NCBI RefSeq assembly: GCF_014635585.1
Contig: NZ_BMDC01000001.1
Span: 1,092,139 to 1,156,138, forward strand
Origin: Rothia aerolata
Lineage (GTDB): Bacteria; Actinomycetota; Actinomycetes; Actinomycetales; Micrococcaceae
Reading direction: 5' to 3'
DNA: 64,000 nucleotides
This document shows positions 15,950 to 24,458 of this stretch, piece by piece. Numbering within the stretch: position 1 is the stretch's first letter; each line of letters begins with the position of its first letter. Made by a program: the position numbers and the translations under genes. The notes under the pieces were generated by a model, which ran no database searches, was not told the origin of the DNA, and saw nothing but the letters and a program-made list of their open reading frames with translations.

Positions 15950-16876
15950 ATGAAAATCAGAAAGTCATTGTTCTCTGCAGGGATTTGCCTGTTATTTTCA
16001 CTCACCGCCTGCAGTAGCAATCAAGTAGAAAGTTCCGGAACAGACTCCCCGCAGCCCAGCACCGTGGTAGCTAGCGAGTCACCGGAAGTGACCGTCTCAG
16101 AAGAAACCAGCCCGGCGCAAACCAGCCCCGAGCAACCTAGCCCGGCGGCGTCGTCCCCGGTCCAAACAGCTCCGACCACAAGCGCTTCCAGTGAAGAAAG
16201 TGCAGCCGAGGTTGCGGCTCCGGGAACCAAGTGCGGTAGCACCGAGGGCTCAAACACCGTTTTCGTTTTTGGTGGCCCTGTTTCTTGCGATACAGCGCTT
16301 GGGGTCATGAACGAATTTGAGCCGCTGATGACCGGCCACGTGGGTGGCCTATCAGGCGCCACAGAGCTGATTCAAAATACCTACACCTGCCAGGAGTCTA
16401 GCCAGCAAAGCCGGGATACCGGCACCTACGCTGTGTGCAAGGGTGAGCAGGGTGAACACTTTGAATTGCGCACCGGCATGGATGTTTTGCCTGGCCCGGT
16501 AGCTAACACCGAAGAGTACTTCACAGCAGAAGGAGGAACCGCTTTCTCCTACGCGTTCAATATTGCCGGCGGAAGTAGCGTTTTTGCCTGCTCCGTCAAC
16601 GGCGGAGCACTGGTGGAGTGCGAAACCCTCCAGCGCGGCCACGAATACGGCCCCACCTGGAAGGTAAGCATGGACGCCGAGTCAGCAGCAGTGCCCTCGG
16701 AGGGGTTCAGAAACGACCCCACCCTGGCTATGCTCTACGCCAAGCCCCTGGATGTTGGCACCACCATCAATTTCCAAGCGGTCTCCTGCCAACCTGAAAC
16801 CACCGATTCGATTCGCTGTATCAACCCCAACGGAAACGGATTTGTGATTTCGCCGGACGGCGTAAGCCCGGTCTAG
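15950..16876 (+). CDS. Secreted lipoprotein of unknown function
   Basis: 308 residues. A lipoprotein signal peptide is clear: MKIRKSLFSAGICLLFSLTAC with the lipobox LTAC, so the mature protein starts at a lipidated Cys. A Ser/Thr/Pro/Glu-rich linker of about 70 residues follows (repeated TSPEQPSPAA-like units), typical of a tether across the cell wall. The globular part holds several Cys residues (GTKCGS, VSCDTA, NTYTCQ, AVCKGE, FACSVN, VECETL, VSCQPE, IRCINP) that could form four disulfides. The fold is not recognised. GTGAGGTG just upstream of ATG 15950 decides the start. It is a single gene ending before a hairpin. Confidence 0.8.
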   Translation: MKIRKSLFSAGICLLFSLTACSSNQVESSGTDSPQPSTVVASESPEVTVSEETSPAQTSPEQPSPAASSPVQTAPTTSASSEESAAEVAAPGTKCGSTEGSNTVFVFGGPVSCDTALGVMNEFEPLMTGHVGGLSGATELIQNTYTCQESSQQSRDTGTYAVCKGEQGEHFELRTGMDVLPGPVANTEEYFTAEGGTAFSYAFNIAGGSSVFACSVNGGALVECETLQRGHEYGPTWKVSMDAESAAVPSEGFRNDPTLAMLYAKPLDVGTTINFQAVSCQPETTDSIRCINPNGNGFVISPDGVSPV

Positions 16877-16903
16877 CCCGAAGGGTAGACTGAAACACCA
16901 GAA

Positions 16904-16944
16904 AGGCGCCGAGCCACCAGCACGTTACTGGTGGCTCGGCGCCT
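16904..16944 (+). terminator. Hairpin after the lipoprotein gene
   Basis: Perfect 17-bp GC-rich stem (AGGCGCCGAGCCACCAG at 16904-16920 with 16928-16944) and a seven-base loop, 27 bp after the stop. No run of T follows. It probably ends transcription before menE. Confidence 0.7.
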
Positions 16945-17018
16945 AACGTGTAGTTCGGCATCTGGTTCCAGCAGCGTTGCCGCTTGCTACCTCACCCCAG
17001 CGCTAAAATAGAGAAGCT

Positions 17019-18248
17019 ATGGATTTCTCAGCTCTTTCCCCTGCCCAGGCCCCCACCCAGCTTGCTAGTACCACCGTGATAGTCGGGGAAAAAATCGAGG
17101 CTAATCCGCAGGCCATGCTAGATAGTTTCAGCAGAGCTTTTGAAAGAGCCAGCCACCCCGCACACACGGGCTCCGCGCCGCAAGATGAGGCGGCGCTCGT
17201 CGTCACTACCTCAGGCTCCACGGGCAAACCCAAGCAGACAGTACTCAGTGCAGAGGCACTCAGGTCATCAGGGGAGGCCACCGCAGATTTCACCGACTCC
17301 CACGGTGCCCAGTGGCTACTAGCGCTGCCCCTGCATTATGTAGCCGGTGCCCAGGTTATCGCCAGATCAGCGCTGGCAGGAACAAGACCTGCGATCACAA
17401 ACTCGGTCGCCCACCACCAGAGTTTTACCCCCGAAGATTTTCTCGAAACGGCCGCCAAACTTTCCTCCCCCAAAACTATGCTCTCCCTGGTGCCCACCCA
17501 GCTGCACCAGCTGCTCGAGGCGGCAGATAAACTGCCGGAAACAGTCTCGGTCCTGCAAAGTTTCACCGCGATTCTGCTCGGTGGTGCCCCTGCCAGCAAG
17601 GAGCTGCTCAGAACAGCTGAGGACCTCAAGATTAAAACCGTAACCACCTACGGCTCCGCCGAAACCGCCGGGGGCTGTGTCTACAACAGCCAGCCCCTGA
17701 ACACCGTGGCGGTAAAAATCCAAGACCCCGACTCCCAGAGAATCGGTCGTATCTGGCTCGGTGGCACTCCCCTGGCGCAGGGCTACCTCAACGACAGCGA
17801 ACGCACAGCCGCCAGCTTCTTCACCGACCCCGCCGGAACCCGCTGGTACCGCACCGATGACCGCGGGAGCTTCAGCGGCGGCGTCCTGACCGTTGAGGGC
17901 CGCGCCGACGACGTCCTCATTACCGGCGGCATCAAGGTCTCCGCCCGCAAAATCGTGGAGCGACTCGAGGAGCACCCCGCCGTCAAAGAAGCAATAGTCA
18001 CCGGGGTGCCCCACCCGCGCTGGGGGCAGGCGGTGGCCGCCATGATCACGCTGAAGAAGGGGAGGACGGCGCCGCCGGCGGCAGAACTCGCCGAGCACGT
18101 TAGCCTCGCTCTGGGTAGGCCTGCCGCTCCCAAGGTGATTGAGCAGGTGGGTCAGCTGCCGGCGCTCTCTACGGGTAAGCCAGACCGGTTAGCAATTGCT
18201 GAGATTCTCGCGCGGAAGCTCAGAGAAAAAGAGGGCGGTCTCAACTGA
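17019..18248 (+). CDS. menE: o-Succinylbenzoate-CoA ligase (MenE)
   Basis: Adenylate-forming ligase that activates o-succinylbenzoate with CoA in menaquinone synthesis; 409 residues, short for the superfamily but normal for actinobacterial MenE. The phosphate loop TTSGSTGKPK is near residues 62-71. Further motifs are HYVAGAQVIARS (MenE-specific), TTYGSAETAGGCVYN (A5), WYRTDDRG (A7 Asp) and GRADDVLITGGIKVSARKIVE (A8), then the C-terminal swinging domain with PKVIEQVGQLPALSTGKPDRL carrying the A10 Lys. TAAAAT ends nine bases before the ATG. menA follows after 123 bp. Confidence 0.93.
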   Translation: MDFSALSPAQAPTQLASTTVIVGEKIEANPQAMLDSFSRAFERASHPAHTGSAPQDEAALVVTTSGSTGKPKQTVLSAEALRSSGEATADFTDSHGAQWLLALPLHYVAGAQVIARSALAGTRPAITNSVAHHQSFTPEDFLETAAKLSSPKTMLSLVPTQLHQLLEAADKLPETVSVLQSFTAILLGGAPASKELLRTAEDLKIKTVTTYGSAETAGGCVYNSQPLNTVAVKIQDPDSQRIGRIWLGGTPLAQGYLNDSERTAASFFTDPAGTRWYRTDDRGSFSGGVLTVEGRADDVLITGGIKVSARKIVERLEEHPAVKEAIVTGVPHPRWGQAVAAMITLKKGRTAPPAAELAEHVSLALGRPAAPKVIEQVGQLPALSTGKPDRLAIAEILARKLREKEGGLN

Positions 18249-18371
18249 CAGCTGGCTGATAGCTCACAGTAGATACGGCATCTTGCGGGAAGAAGCGTGT
18301 GAGAGAATAGAGCATGGCTTGCGAGGATACCGCGAGCCTCCCCCGAATCATCAGAGAGAAAGAAGTTTCTT

Positions 18372-19289
18372 GTGGCAACACCTGCTCAGTGGATTGAAGG
18401 AGCACGCTTGCGCACCCTCCCCCTGGCAGTGGCGCCGATTATCGCCGGGTCTGCGGCTGCCTATGAGTTCGGGGACTTCCGCCCCGGCCGGGCTTTTCTG
18501 GCCTTTCTGGTGGCCTTCTTTCTGCAGGTGGGCGTGAACTACGCCAACGACTATTCAGACGGTATTAAAGGCACCGATGAGGTTCGGGTAGGCCCGCTGC
18601 GTTTGGTCGGCTCCGGGGTGGCCGAGCCCAAGCACGTCAAGATGGCCGCCTTTCTCTGCTTTGGTCTTGCCATGCTGGCAGGTCTTGCCCTGGTGTGGAT
18701 TGCCAACCAGTGGTGGTTTCTCGCTATCGGCCTCTCGGCAGTTTTTGCGGCCTGGGGCTACACCGGCGGTAAGCACCCCTACGGCTATATGGGCTTGGGC
18801 GACCTCTTTGTTTTCATCTATTTTGGCCTGGTGGCCACCCTGGGCACCCTCTTTACCCAAACCAGCCACCTGACCCTGGCGGGCTGGGTCTTTGCCATCG
18901 CTATGGGCCTGATTTCCTGCGGTATGCTCATGGCAAATAATATCCGCGATATTCCCACCGACCGCGAGGTGGGTAAAAAGACCCTGGCGGTTCGCCTGGG
19001 TGATACCTGGTCTCGCCGGGCCTACGCACTTGAGATGATTATTTCCCTGGCGCTGGTTCTGCTTCTGGTACCGCACAATCCCTGGTACGTGCTGCTCTTT
19101 ATTCTCATCGGCCCCGTAATGCACTCCTGCTTTGTGGTGCTCTCAGGCAACACCGGCCCGGCGCTGATTCCGGTGCTCAAGCAGGCGGGCTTTGTGGCCC
19201 TTGCCTTCAGCATTCTTGCCTTCATTGCGGTCTACCTGGGCCACCTCAACCTCTTTGTTGAGGAAGTCCAGCAGTTTACCGGCTACTAG
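18372..19289 (+). CDS. menA: 1,4-Dihydroxy-2-naphthoate polyprenyltransferase (MenA)
   Basis: UbiA-family membrane prenyltransferase of 305 residues that attaches the isoprenoid side chain to DHNA. The first Asp-rich motif NYANDYSDGIKGTD and the second NNIRDIPTDREVGKKTLAVRLG are both present, flanked by about eight or nine hydrophobic helices. The N-terminal AQWIEGARLRTLPLAVAPIIAG is typical of MenA. Start is GTG with AGAGAGAAAG upstream. It follows menE and probably shares its transcript. Immediately after the stop comes a long hairpin with the conserved 31-nt loop. Confidence 0.95.
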   Translation: MATPAQWIEGARLRTLPLAVAPIIAGSAAAYEFGDFRPGRAFLAFLVAFFLQVGVNYANDYSDGIKGTDEVRVGPLRLVGSGVAEPKHVKMAAFLCFGLAMLAGLALVWIANQWWFLAIGLSAVFAAWGYTGGKHPYGYMGLGDLFVFIYFGLVATLGTLFTQTSHLTLAGWVFAIAMGLISCGMLMANNIRDIPTDREVGKKTLAVRLGDTWSRRAYALEMIISLALVLLLVPHNPWYVLLFILIGPVMHSCFVVLSGNTGPALIPVLKQAGFVALAFSILAFIAVYLGHLNLFVEEVQQFTGY

Positions 19290-19295
19290 GATTCC

Positions 19296-19370
19296 GCTGG
19301 GATTTTAGGGGCGGGCAACCTCCCTTAAACGCCAGCCCCGATGCCAGTTGCCCGCCCCTAAAATCCCAGC
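19296..19370. repeat. Conserved-loop hairpin behind menA
   Basis: Perfect 24-bp stem: 19296-19319 (GCTGGGATTTTAGGGGCGGG then CAAC) with 19347-19370. The loop and innermost bases, 19318-19348, begin ACCTCCCTTAAACG and end CCCCGATGCCAGT and are identical to 55183-55213 in the hairpin behind acs, while the two stems are unrelated in sequence. It lies six bases after the menA stop and ten before the stop of the convergent DUF4229 gene, so it may end transcription from both sides. Confidence 0.85.
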
Positions 19371-19380
19371 TTAAGCTCCC

Positions 19381-19668
19381 CTAAAAGTCCTCGCCACGCT
19401 CCCGCTTAGCGGCGTCCACGTAGGAATCTTCTGCCAGTCGGTTCTCTTCTTCTGCGGTGGTCTTGGTGCGGGGCTTGCGCTTGAACCAGCGGGCCATGTC
19501 AGCTCCGGCGGCGTCATGCAGGCGGGGGAAGCCCAGGTAGGAAACGGCAAAGGCGATGATAATCGCAAAGAGGCCAGAGAAGATAATGCCGATGTTGAAG
19601 TACCAGCAGATGGCAAAAACAACCACCATCAAACCAACGCGCAGAAGAGAGTATTTCAGAAAATTCAC
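19381..19668 (-). CDS. DUF4229-type small membrane protein
   Basis: 95 residues with two hydrophobic helices (LLRVGLMVVVFAICWYFNI and GLFAIIIAFAVSYLGFP) and a charged cytoplasmic tail. This arrangement matches the DUF4229 family found beside menA and the cytochrome c maturation genes in actinobacteria; function unknown. GTG 19668 is the start, with TAAACT six bases upstream and no ribosome site. Convergent with menA across the conserved-loop hairpin. Confidence 0.8.
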   Translation of the reverse strand: MNFLKYSLLRVGLMVVVFAICWYFNIGIIFSGLFAIIIAFAVSYLGFPRLHDAAGADMARWFKRKPRTKTTAEEENRLAEDSYVDAAKRERGEDF

Positions 19669-19723
19669 CCCACCAGTTTAGCGAATTTAGCTGAGTGCTT
19701 GCCGAGTGTGAAAAAATGGGCGC

Positions 19724-20215
19724 ATGGCTAGAGCAATCTTAATTATCGGCGTGGGGGCCCTTCTGGTGGGTCTTATTATCTACGCCATCATCGACTGTAT
19801 CCGCACCGACCACAGCAGGGTCAAGACCCTGCCCAAACCTGCCTGGATGCTCATTATCATCTTCTTTCCCGTGGTGGGTGCCCTGCTCTGGCTCTTTGCC
19901 GGTAAGTCCAGATACACGTCGTCCTTTGGCCCCGTAGCTCCGCGGCAGGCGCCCAAGGCCCCCGATGACGACGAGGACTACCTGCGCTATCTCAGCAACC
20001 GCTCCAAGCGGCAGGCACAGCAGCGCCGTCAGGAGGAAGAACGCGAGGCCGAGCTCAACCGCAGGCTAGACGAGGAGTTGCGGAAGAAGAAGGAGAAGGA
20101 CGGCGGCCCGGCGGCCTCCGAGGGCGAGGGCAGCTCAGCGAGCGGTCAGGAAAACCCGAAGAACTCGGAAGACCCGGAGAACCCTGACGATTCCGCGGGG
20201 TCCCACAAGGCCTAA
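19724..20215 (+). CDS. PLDc_N-type small membrane protein
   Basis: 163 residues. Two membrane helices (ILIIGVGALLVGLIIYAIID and PAWMLIIIFFPVVGALLWLFAG) form the domain named after the N-terminus of phospholipase D-like proteins; no catalytic HKD motif follows, so it is not a phospholipase. The second half is charged and disordered, rich in Arg/Glu/Lys and then Ser/Glu/Asn/Pro. It is divergently placed from the DUF4229 gene with 55 bp between starts. It may assist membrane processes, but its function is unknown. Confidence 0.8.
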   Translation: MARAILIIGVGALLVGLIIYAIIDCIRTDHSRVKTLPKPAWMLIIIFFPVVGALLWLFAGKSRYTSSFGPVAPRQAPKAPDDDEDYLRYLSNRSKRQAQQRRQEEEREAELNRRLDEELRKKKEKDGGPAASEGEGSSASGQENPKNSEDPENPDDSAGSHKA

Positions 20216-20224
20216 TCCCGCATA

Positions 20225-20263
20225 AAAAATCGGCTCCACCCGCAAGCGGTGGAGCCGATTTTT
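20225..20263. terminator. Bidirectional terminator between the PLDc_N gene and ccsB
   Basis: Perfect 16-bp stem (AAAAATCGGCTCCACC at 20225-20240 with 20248-20263) and a seven-base loop, with A-run on the left and T-run on the right. It lies nine bases after the plus-strand gene and eight bases from the ccsB stop on the other strand, so it can serve both. Confidence 0.92.
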
Positions 20264-20271
20264 CTTGGTTT

Positions 20272-21378
20272 TTACAGGCCCGAGTAGGAGTGCAGGCCCT
20301 GGAAGAAGACGTTGACCACGCCGAAGTTGAAGAGAATGCAGCAGTAACCAGCAATGGAGAGCCAGGCAGAGCGGGGGCCTGACCAGCCACGAGTGGCGCG
20401 GGCGTGCAGGTAGGCGGCGTAGACCACCCAGATCACGAAAGACCACACCTCTTTGGTGTCCCAGCCCCAGTAGCGGCCCCAGGCCTTCTCAGCCCAGATA
20501 GCACCGGCGATAATGGTGAAGGTCCACATCACGAAGGCCACGGCGTTGAGGCGGAAGGAGAAGTTCTCCAGCGCCTGAGACGAGGGCACCAGGCGCATGA
20601 AGTTCCACTTGGGGGTCTCGCCGGAGAGAATGGCCTTTTCACGCTTGGTCTGAAGCAGCTGCAGAATCGCCATAGCAAAGGTGATGGTGAAGATGCCCGA
20701 GGCCAGCACCGCAATGGAAACGTGAATCCAGATCCAGTAGGTCTGTAGCGCGGGCTTGAGGTGGCCCAGCGGGGTGGGGAAACCGATGGTTGCCGCACAC
20801 ATCATCAGCACGGCCAGGCCCGAAACCAGAACACCCACAAAGCGCACGTCGCGGAAAATCAGGGTAATCAGGTAGACGGCAGTGACGATCAGCGCGCCGG
20901 TGGTGCAGAACTCGTACATGTTGCCCCAGGGCACGCGGTGGGCGGCGATACCGCGGGAGAGCACGGCGGCCAGGTGGATCACAGCGCCGATGGCCAAGAC
21001 AACCACAGCAACGCGGGCTGCAGGACGACGCTCGGTTGAGGTGCCCCAGCGCATGGAGGAATCAGCCACGTGGCCGGCCAGTTTGGCTTCAGCGGACTTC
21101 TTATAGCCCATACCGCGGGCGCCGGTGCCCTGTTCGGTGGATGAGACCCGAACCGAGTTGATGTTCTTGACCGAGGCGCGTGCCTTCGCCGGTGCCCCGG
21201 CACCTACCAGCTCTTTTTCAGGCTCCAGTTCAGCCTCGTTTTCTGCTTTGAGGGTGGCACGGGAATTAGCCGCAACGTCCCAGGCAAAAGCGAGAAAGGC
21301 TACCGTGTAGGTAATTGCTGCAAGATACATGAACAACTCGCTCCACTGGGCAAGAGTTGTATTAATCTCACTGGTCAT
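20272..21378 (-). CDS. ccsB: Cytochrome c maturation protein CcsB/ResC
   Basis: System II heme-handling membrane protein of 368 residues that works with ResB to carry heme and attach it to apocytochrome c outside the membrane. The tryptophan-rich signature GRYWGWDTKEVWSF is near residue 305, and conserved His residues lie in flanking helices (AVIHLAAV, WIWIHVSI, YAAYLHARA). An extra soluble segment of about 90 residues after the first helix is Ala/Glu-rich. AAGGAA precedes the ATG. It is the last gene of the operon thioredoxin-ccdA-resB-ccsB, with 51 bp from resB. Confidence 0.93.
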   Translation of the reverse strand: MTSEINTTLAQWSELFMYLAAITYTVAFLAFAWDVAANSRATLKAENEAELEPEKELVGAGAPAKARASVKNINSVRVSSTEQGTGARGMGYKKSAEAKLAGHVADSSMRWGTSTERRPAARVAVVVLAIGAVIHLAAVLSRGIAAHRVPWGNMYEFCTTGALIVTAVYLITLIFRDVRFVGVLVSGLAVLMMCAATIGFPTPLGHLKPALQTYWIWIHVSIAVLASGIFTITFAMAILQLLQTKREKAILSGETPKWNFMRLVPSSQALENFSFRLNAVAFVMWTFTIIAGAIWAEKAWGRYWGWDTKEVWSFVIWVVYAAYLHARATRGWSGPRSAWLSIAGYCCILFNFGVVNVFFQGLHSYSGL

Positions 21379-21429
21379 AGGTTTCCTTAGGGGTGTGTCA
21401 TCAACGATGAAATCTTAGGGGTCAGGCTT

Positions 21430-23031
21430 CTAGTCTTCACCAAATTCTAGTCCCCACCGGTCAGCAAAGATATCGGTGAGTTTGTCAGCTTCAAGAACGA
21501 GGCGGGGGTCTTCGCCACGGGCCAGCAGACCGTATTCAACTTCTATAGCCTTGGTACCGTCTATCTGGGTTTCCTGAGCGGTAACCCAGACTCGGCGCCG
21601 CGGCACAAAGAGAGAAATAATCAGACCGCCAAATACCAGCAGGGCCGAGACCAGAACCAAGCCCTGGCCGGGGTCATACTGCACATCGAGGCCCACGTAA
21701 CGCTTGTAGCCTTCAAAGGTGATAGTACCCCTGTTACCTGGGAGTTCAGCCTGATTTGCCTCTTCGGTGAGCACAATACCGTTGCCCATGGCCATGGTAT
21801 TGAGCGGGTTCAGGGTCGCGGTATCGAGCACGTAGACGTTCTGCGGGGTGCCGTCGTCCAGCCCCAAATCGCCGTAGTAAGACTGTAGAACCAGGGTGGG
21901 GTTCAGCGGGGCGGCGTCAATGGAAACGGGGGCCTTGGTGGCCGCGTAGTCGCCGGTGGGCAGGAACATGCCCACAAAGCCCAGCTGGTCGGGCGAGGAG
22001 TCGGGGATTTTCAGGACGATGCTGGAGGTGTAGTTGGGATCGCCGGTGGGCAGACCAACCACCGGGCCCTCGAAGGCTACGTTGCCCTCGCCGTCCTCTA
22101 CCTTAATAATCGGCGCGTAGCCATTACCGGAGAGGTAGAGGTTACTGCCCTGCACTCGCACCGGCTCGTTGACCTTCAGGGTTTGTTTCTGGTCTTTGCC
22201 CTTGCTGTCGGTGAAGGTCAGATCAGCAGCGTAGGAAATATCATCGCCGTAGGAGGGCGAATCTTCCTGGCGGTCGTACTCCACGGTGAACTTATCCAGG
22301 GTTACCGAATAGGGTTCCAGCCAGTCGGGATTGTAGTTGGTGCCGGGAGTAAAGCTGTCGTAGCTAATGAGGGAGTTCACGTGGGTGTCGCCCTCCACCA
22401 GAATCTTCTGACCCTTGTAGCCGAAGAGGGCACCCACCGCCACACCGATCAGCACACCGATCATCGCGGTGTGGAAGAGGATGTTGCCGATTTCGCGCAG
22501 GTAGCCGCGCTCGGCAGCTACCGAGGTGAAACCGTGCTCGGTACGAATATCTACCCGGTAGCCGCGCTTCTTAAGAATCGCCCGGGCATCTTCCATTGCC
22601 TGCTGGGGGCTCAGACCCGATTCTTCGGTGGGGAAGGTCAGGGTGCGGTGCACCGGCAACCGATCAAGACGTTTGGGGGTGCGGGCGGGAGGCTTGCGCA
22701 TGGACTCCCAGTGCTTCTTCGCGCGGGGAAGCACACAGCCAATCAGTGAGATGAAAAGCAGAAGATAGATGGCAGCAAACCAGAAGGAGCTGAACACATC
22801 GAAGAGCTGTAGCTTATCGGCAATGGGGCCCCAGGTGGGGTGAGTCTCGATGTAGTCAGTGACCCGAGTGGGGTCTTGAATACGCTGGGGGTAGACAGAG
22901 CCGGGCACAGCAGCCACCGCCAGCATCAGCAGCAAGAACATTGCCGTTGACATCTTGGTGAGCTGGGTCCACGCCCAACGGAGCATGCCCAGCGGCCCGA
23001 GAGCCGGTGCGTCCTTCTCAGTGTTAGCCAT
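21430..23031 (-). CDS. resB: Cytochrome c maturation protein ResB
   Basis: 533 residues, the expected length. Three hydrophobic helices precede a large external domain (about 210-440: FTPGTNYNPDWLEPYSVTL and so on), followed by a last helix LVLVSALLVFGGLIISLFVPRRRVW. This is the ResB/Ccs1 layout, where the external domain receives heme from CcsB. GAGG with a seven-base spacer precedes the ATG. It is 12 bp downstream of ccdA and 51 bp upstream of ccsB, so the genes are cotranscribed. Confidence 0.93.
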   Translation of the reverse strand: MANTEKDAPALGPLGMLRWAWTQLTKMSTAMFLLLMLAVAAVPGSVYPQRIQDPTRVTDYIETHPTWGPIADKLQLFDVFSSFWFAAIYLLLFISLIGCVLPRAKKHWESMRKPPARTPKRLDRLPVHRTLTFPTEESGLSPQQAMEDARAILKKRGYRVDIRTEHGFTSVAAERGYLREIGNILFHTAMIGVLIGVAVGALFGYKGQKILVEGDTHVNSLISYDSFTPGTNYNPDWLEPYSVTLDKFTVEYDRQEDSPSYGDDISYAADLTFTDSKGKDQKQTLKVNEPVRVQGSNLYLSGNGYAPIIKVEDGEGNVAFEGPVVGLPTGDPNYTSSIVLKIPDSSPDQLGFVGMFLPTGDYAATKAPVSIDAAPLNPTLVLQSYYGDLGLDDGTPQNVYVLDTATLNPLNTMAMGNGIVLTEEANQAELPGNRGTITFEGYKRYVGLDVQYDPGQGLVLVSALLVFGGLIISLFVPRRRVWVTAQETQIDGTKAIEVEYGLLARGEDPRLVLEADKLTDIFADRWGLEFGED

Positions 23032-23043
23032 CTGGTGAGCCTC

Positions 23044-23787
23044 TTAGATTGGTAGTTCGTAGGTGGGAAGGGTTGCCTGGAACCAGGACATCATTTTCAT
23101 CCAGATTCCCGATGCCATCATGGCACCAATCACAATCAGAACAATGCCGCCGATACGCTGCAGGAGCAGGTGGTGCTTGCGCACCCAGGAGAAAGTGGTA
23201 GCACCGCGGGCAATACCCAGGGCCACCAGCAGGAAGGGAATGCCCAGGCCGAGGCAGTAGGCGGTGGTGAGAATGATTGCCTTGTTCAGGTTGGATCCGT
23301 CAAGATAAACCAGGGTCTGCACCGCAGCAAAGGTGGGGCCAATACAGGGGGCCCAGCCCAGGCCGAAGGTCATGCCCAGAAAGGGAGCACCCCACAGGCC
23401 TGCAGGCGGGCATTTTTGAATCTTGCGGTCCCGCTGGAACCAGGAGAACCGGCCCATGAAAACCAGGCCCATCAGCATCACCAGCACGCCCAGAACCACC
23501 TGTACCCAGGACTGGCCCTTGAGCCAGGGAGCAGCACCAATCTGAGCCAGAATCACGCTCATCATCACAAAGATGAAAGAGAAGCCCAGCACAAAAAGAC
23601 CGATGCCTGCCACGGTGCGGCGGGTGCGGTGCTGGCTGTCAGTACCGGAAAGACCGGTGACATAGCCCAGGTAACCGGGCACCAGGGGAAGAACACAGGG
23701 GGAGGCAAAAGAGACAAGTCCCGCCAGCGCTGCTACCGGAATCGAAAGCCACAGTGAACCGTCGTAGACGATTTCGCCAAAACTCAT
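23044..23787 (-). CDS. ccdA: Thiol-disulfide carrier CcdA
   Basis: Six-helix membrane protein, 247 residues, that moves electrons from cytoplasmic thioredoxin to outside thiols during cytochrome c maturation. The two redox Cys are visible: FASPCVLPLVPGYLGYVTG at about residue 31 and GLGWAPCIGPTFAAVQT at about 148. The start codon overlaps the TAA of the upstream thioredoxin gene by one base, so translation is coupled and the two act in one path. Followed by resB after 12 bp. Confidence 0.94.
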   Translation of the reverse strand: MSFGEIVYDGSLWLSIPVAALAGLVSFASPCVLPLVPGYLGYVTGLSGTDSQHRTRRTVAGIGLFVLGFSFIFVMMSVILAQIGAAPWLKGQSWVQVVLGVLVMLMGLVFMGRFSWFQRDRKIQKCPPAGLWGAPFLGMTFGLGWAPCIGPTFAAVQTLVYLDGSNLNKAIILTTAYCLGLGIPFLLVALGIARGATTFSWVRKHHLLLQRIGGIVLIVIGAMMASGIWMKMMSWFQATLPTYELPI

Positions 23788-24413
23788 TATGCGGCGCTGA
23801 CCTGCTCATCGAGAATGGTGCGCATAATCGACTCGTCGATTTCGCCCAAGACTCGAGCGGCTACCCTACCCTGGCTATCGAGAACCAGGGTGGTGGGAAC
23901 AGCCTGGGCAGGAACGTATTTGGAAAGATCGTAAAGAATGCTTCCGTCTGTATCATCAAAGCTGTGGTAGTCGATACCGAACTTGCGCTCGAAGGCGGCG
24001 GCAGTGCCCTCCTCATCACGCAGGTTAGCGCCGTAGAACTCTACCTGATCGCCGAATTCCTCATGCAGAGCCTTCAGGTGGGGAGCCTCAACCCGGCAGG
24101 GGGCACAGCCGGCGTACCAGAAATTCAAGAGCACGGGCTTACCCCGCAGTTGCTCAGAGCTGGTCTCAGAACCGTCGTAGTTCTTGGCGGTGAAGACCAC
24201 CGGCTCAGAGCGCTCGTCCTCCGCGTACTCGGTCACCGACCCATCGCCTGCGATGTAGCCCTTTTCATCGCCAGCATCTGCCTGTGCCGCCAGATCATCG
24301 TTCTCAGAAGAACAGCCCACCAGGGCGAAAGCTGCGGCAACCCCGGCCAAAGAAAGTACCTGCTTGCGCGAAAACTTGGAGCTGTTGGCCTCGAAGCTCT
24401 GGGAAGTAGACAT
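23787..24413 (-). CDS. Extracytoplasmic thioredoxin-like lipoprotein (ResA/TlpA type)
   Basis: 208 residues. N-terminal signal with a lipobox (AAAFALVGC), then a Ser/Glu/Asp-rich linker and a thioredoxin fold carrying WYAGCAPCRVEAPHLKAL, i.e. a CAPC active site. In System II maturation such proteins reduce the CxxCH disulfide of apocytochrome c, receiving electrons from CcdA. The gene is first in the operon and overlaps ccdA by one base. The start ATG has only a weak GAAAGA upstream. A phosphatase gene ends 45 bp before it on the same strand. Confidence 0.9.
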   Translation of the reverse strand: MSTSQSFEANSSKFSRKQVLSLAGVAAAFALVGCSSENDDLAAQADAGDEKGYIAGDGSVTEYAEDERSEPVVFTAKNYDGSETSSEQLRGKPVLLNFWYAGCAPCRVEAPHLKALHEEFGDQVEFYGANLRDEEGTAAAFERKFGIDYHSFDDTDGSILYDLSKYVPAQAVPTTLVLDSQGRVAARVLGEIDESIMRTILDEQVSAA

Positions 24414-24458
24414 AGAAATCTTTCAGTGTGTGCGGCTAGAAAATTTCAAACGAAACCA

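Noticed and set aside
17367-18098. 243-codon minus-strand open frame
   Set aside because: Complete overlap with menE, which has all expected motifs; the shadow has none.
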